Below are positions 4,867 through 5,044 of a stretch of 5,044 nucleotides of DNA, in pieces; positions within the stretch are counted from its first letter, which is position 1, and every line of letters begins with the position of its first letter. Source of the stretch: CTSoil-075 sp964292325 (GTDB taxonomy: Bacteria; Bacillota; Negativicutes; DSM-13327). The notes below the pieces were generated by a model. It had not been told where the DNA came from, did not search any database, and saw nothing but the letters and a program-made list of their open reading frames with translations. The stretch lies in contig CAXYVG010000174.1 in assembly GCA_964292325.1 (NCBI GenBank), positions 1-5,044 on the forward strand, read 5' to 3'. A program made the position numbers and the translations under genes.

Positions 4867-4955
4867 TTAGATCGACTTCATCGATTTTTTCATGAACTAA
4901 TTTTAGAAATACTCAGTGGTAAGCGCAAGTGCAAGATATAGGCACGTAGATTGGG

Positions 4956-4984
4956 TTGTACATAGTTTCTAGTTAGTGTAAAAT
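4956..4984 (+). promoter_or_regulatory. Candidate promoter of the deformylase-like gene
   Basis: TTGTAC (4956-4961) and TAAAAT (4979-4984) are separated by 17 bp. The -10 box matches at 5/6 positions and the -35 box at 3/6. The start of transcription would be near 4991, giving a leader of about 24 bases before ATG 5015. Confidence 0.4.
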
Positions 4985-5014
4985 CTAGGCGCAGAGAAAG
5001 GCGTGAATATAAAT

Positions 5015-5044
5015 ATGATAAAACCAATTGTAAAAGATATATTG
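5015..5044 (+). CDS. def: Probable peptide deformylase, N-terminal fragment
   Basis: The last ten codons of the window read MIKPIVKDIL. This closely resembles the start of clostridial-type peptide deformylases (MI.PIVKD.L), which remove the formyl group from the initiating methionine of new proteins using a metal ion. The catalytic motifs lie beyond the window, so the call rests on ten residues. A weak purine-rich stretch (GAGAAAGG, 4994-5001) lies rather far before the ATG. The gene is separated from the interrupted small gene by 73 bp with its own promoter-like sequence. Confidence 0.5.
   Translation, partial: MIKPIVKDIL

Larger units (their letters stand above)
4460..4941 (+). pseudogene. 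Small 37-codon gene interrupted by the foldback element
   Basis: GGAGGTG (4447-4453) sits 6 bases before ATG 4460, and the frame encodes MPVIHIGKPSEAA before meeting TGA at 4499-4501. That TGA is the first triplet of the inserted element. Removing the element (4499-4861) and one CAGCA copy joins codon 13 to TTA 4867 in frame, continuing LDRLHRFFHELILEI, then LSGKRKCKI and a stop at TAG 4939-4941. The restored product is 37 residues: a short beta-like start, an amphipathic helix and a basic tail. The first six residues resemble the N-terminus of 4-oxalocrotonate tautomerases, but the rest does not, so no function is assigned. The clean restoration shows that the insertion is recent or that the remnant has not yet decayed. 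Confidence 0.7.

Noticed and set aside
4871..4890. ATCGA/TCGAT hairpin followed by six T residues, terminator-like
   Set aside because: The stem is only 5 bp and lies inside the restored 37-codon frame, where it is coding sequence.

Overview
The window is AT-rich, with strong AGGAGG-type ribosome binding sites and tightly packed genes. This suggests a low-GC Firmicute (Clostridia or Negativicutes type), though the exact taxon cannot be read from the sequence.

Positions 1-52 look like the last 16 codons of an upstream gene. From about 51 to 3175 there is a compact four-gene operon on the + strand. It encodes a small Xre-type controller-like regulator, a C5-cytosine DNA methyltransferase with a complete motif set, a stand-alone DUF262 protein, and a HEPN-fold protein of the MAE_28990/MAE_18760 type carrying an RNNLAH (Rx4H) motif. 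This is laid out like a restriction-modification system: regulator first, then methyltransferase, then effectors. However, the usual restriction enzyme position is held by a DUF262/HEPN pair. A palindrome overlapping the -35 region of the first promoter is a plausible autoregulatory operator.

Positions 3176-3348 hold no large gene. They do contain a 25-codon ORF with a very good ribosome binding site, whose first half is folded into a 17-bp hairpin. Next come an unrecognised 116-residue protein (3349-3699) and a signal-peptide-bearing ankyrin-repeat protein (3723-4295), followed by a strong intrinsic terminator (4344-4390).

The most striking structure is at 4499-4861. It is a 363-bp foldback element with TG...CA tips, a CAGCA target duplication on both sides, and four boxes per arm at 22/22/21-bp spacing, mirrored exactly about the centre. 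It has no transposase gene. Its end organisation resembles IS21-family ends, so it is best read as a MITE-like non-autonomous element. Removing the element and one CAGCA copy restores a single 37-codon ORF (4460-4498 joined to 4867-4941) behind a TATAAT box and a GGAGGTG ribosome binding site, so the insertion interrupted a small gene. The window ends with the first ten codons of a probable peptide deformylase (5015-5044) behind its own promoter-like sequence.
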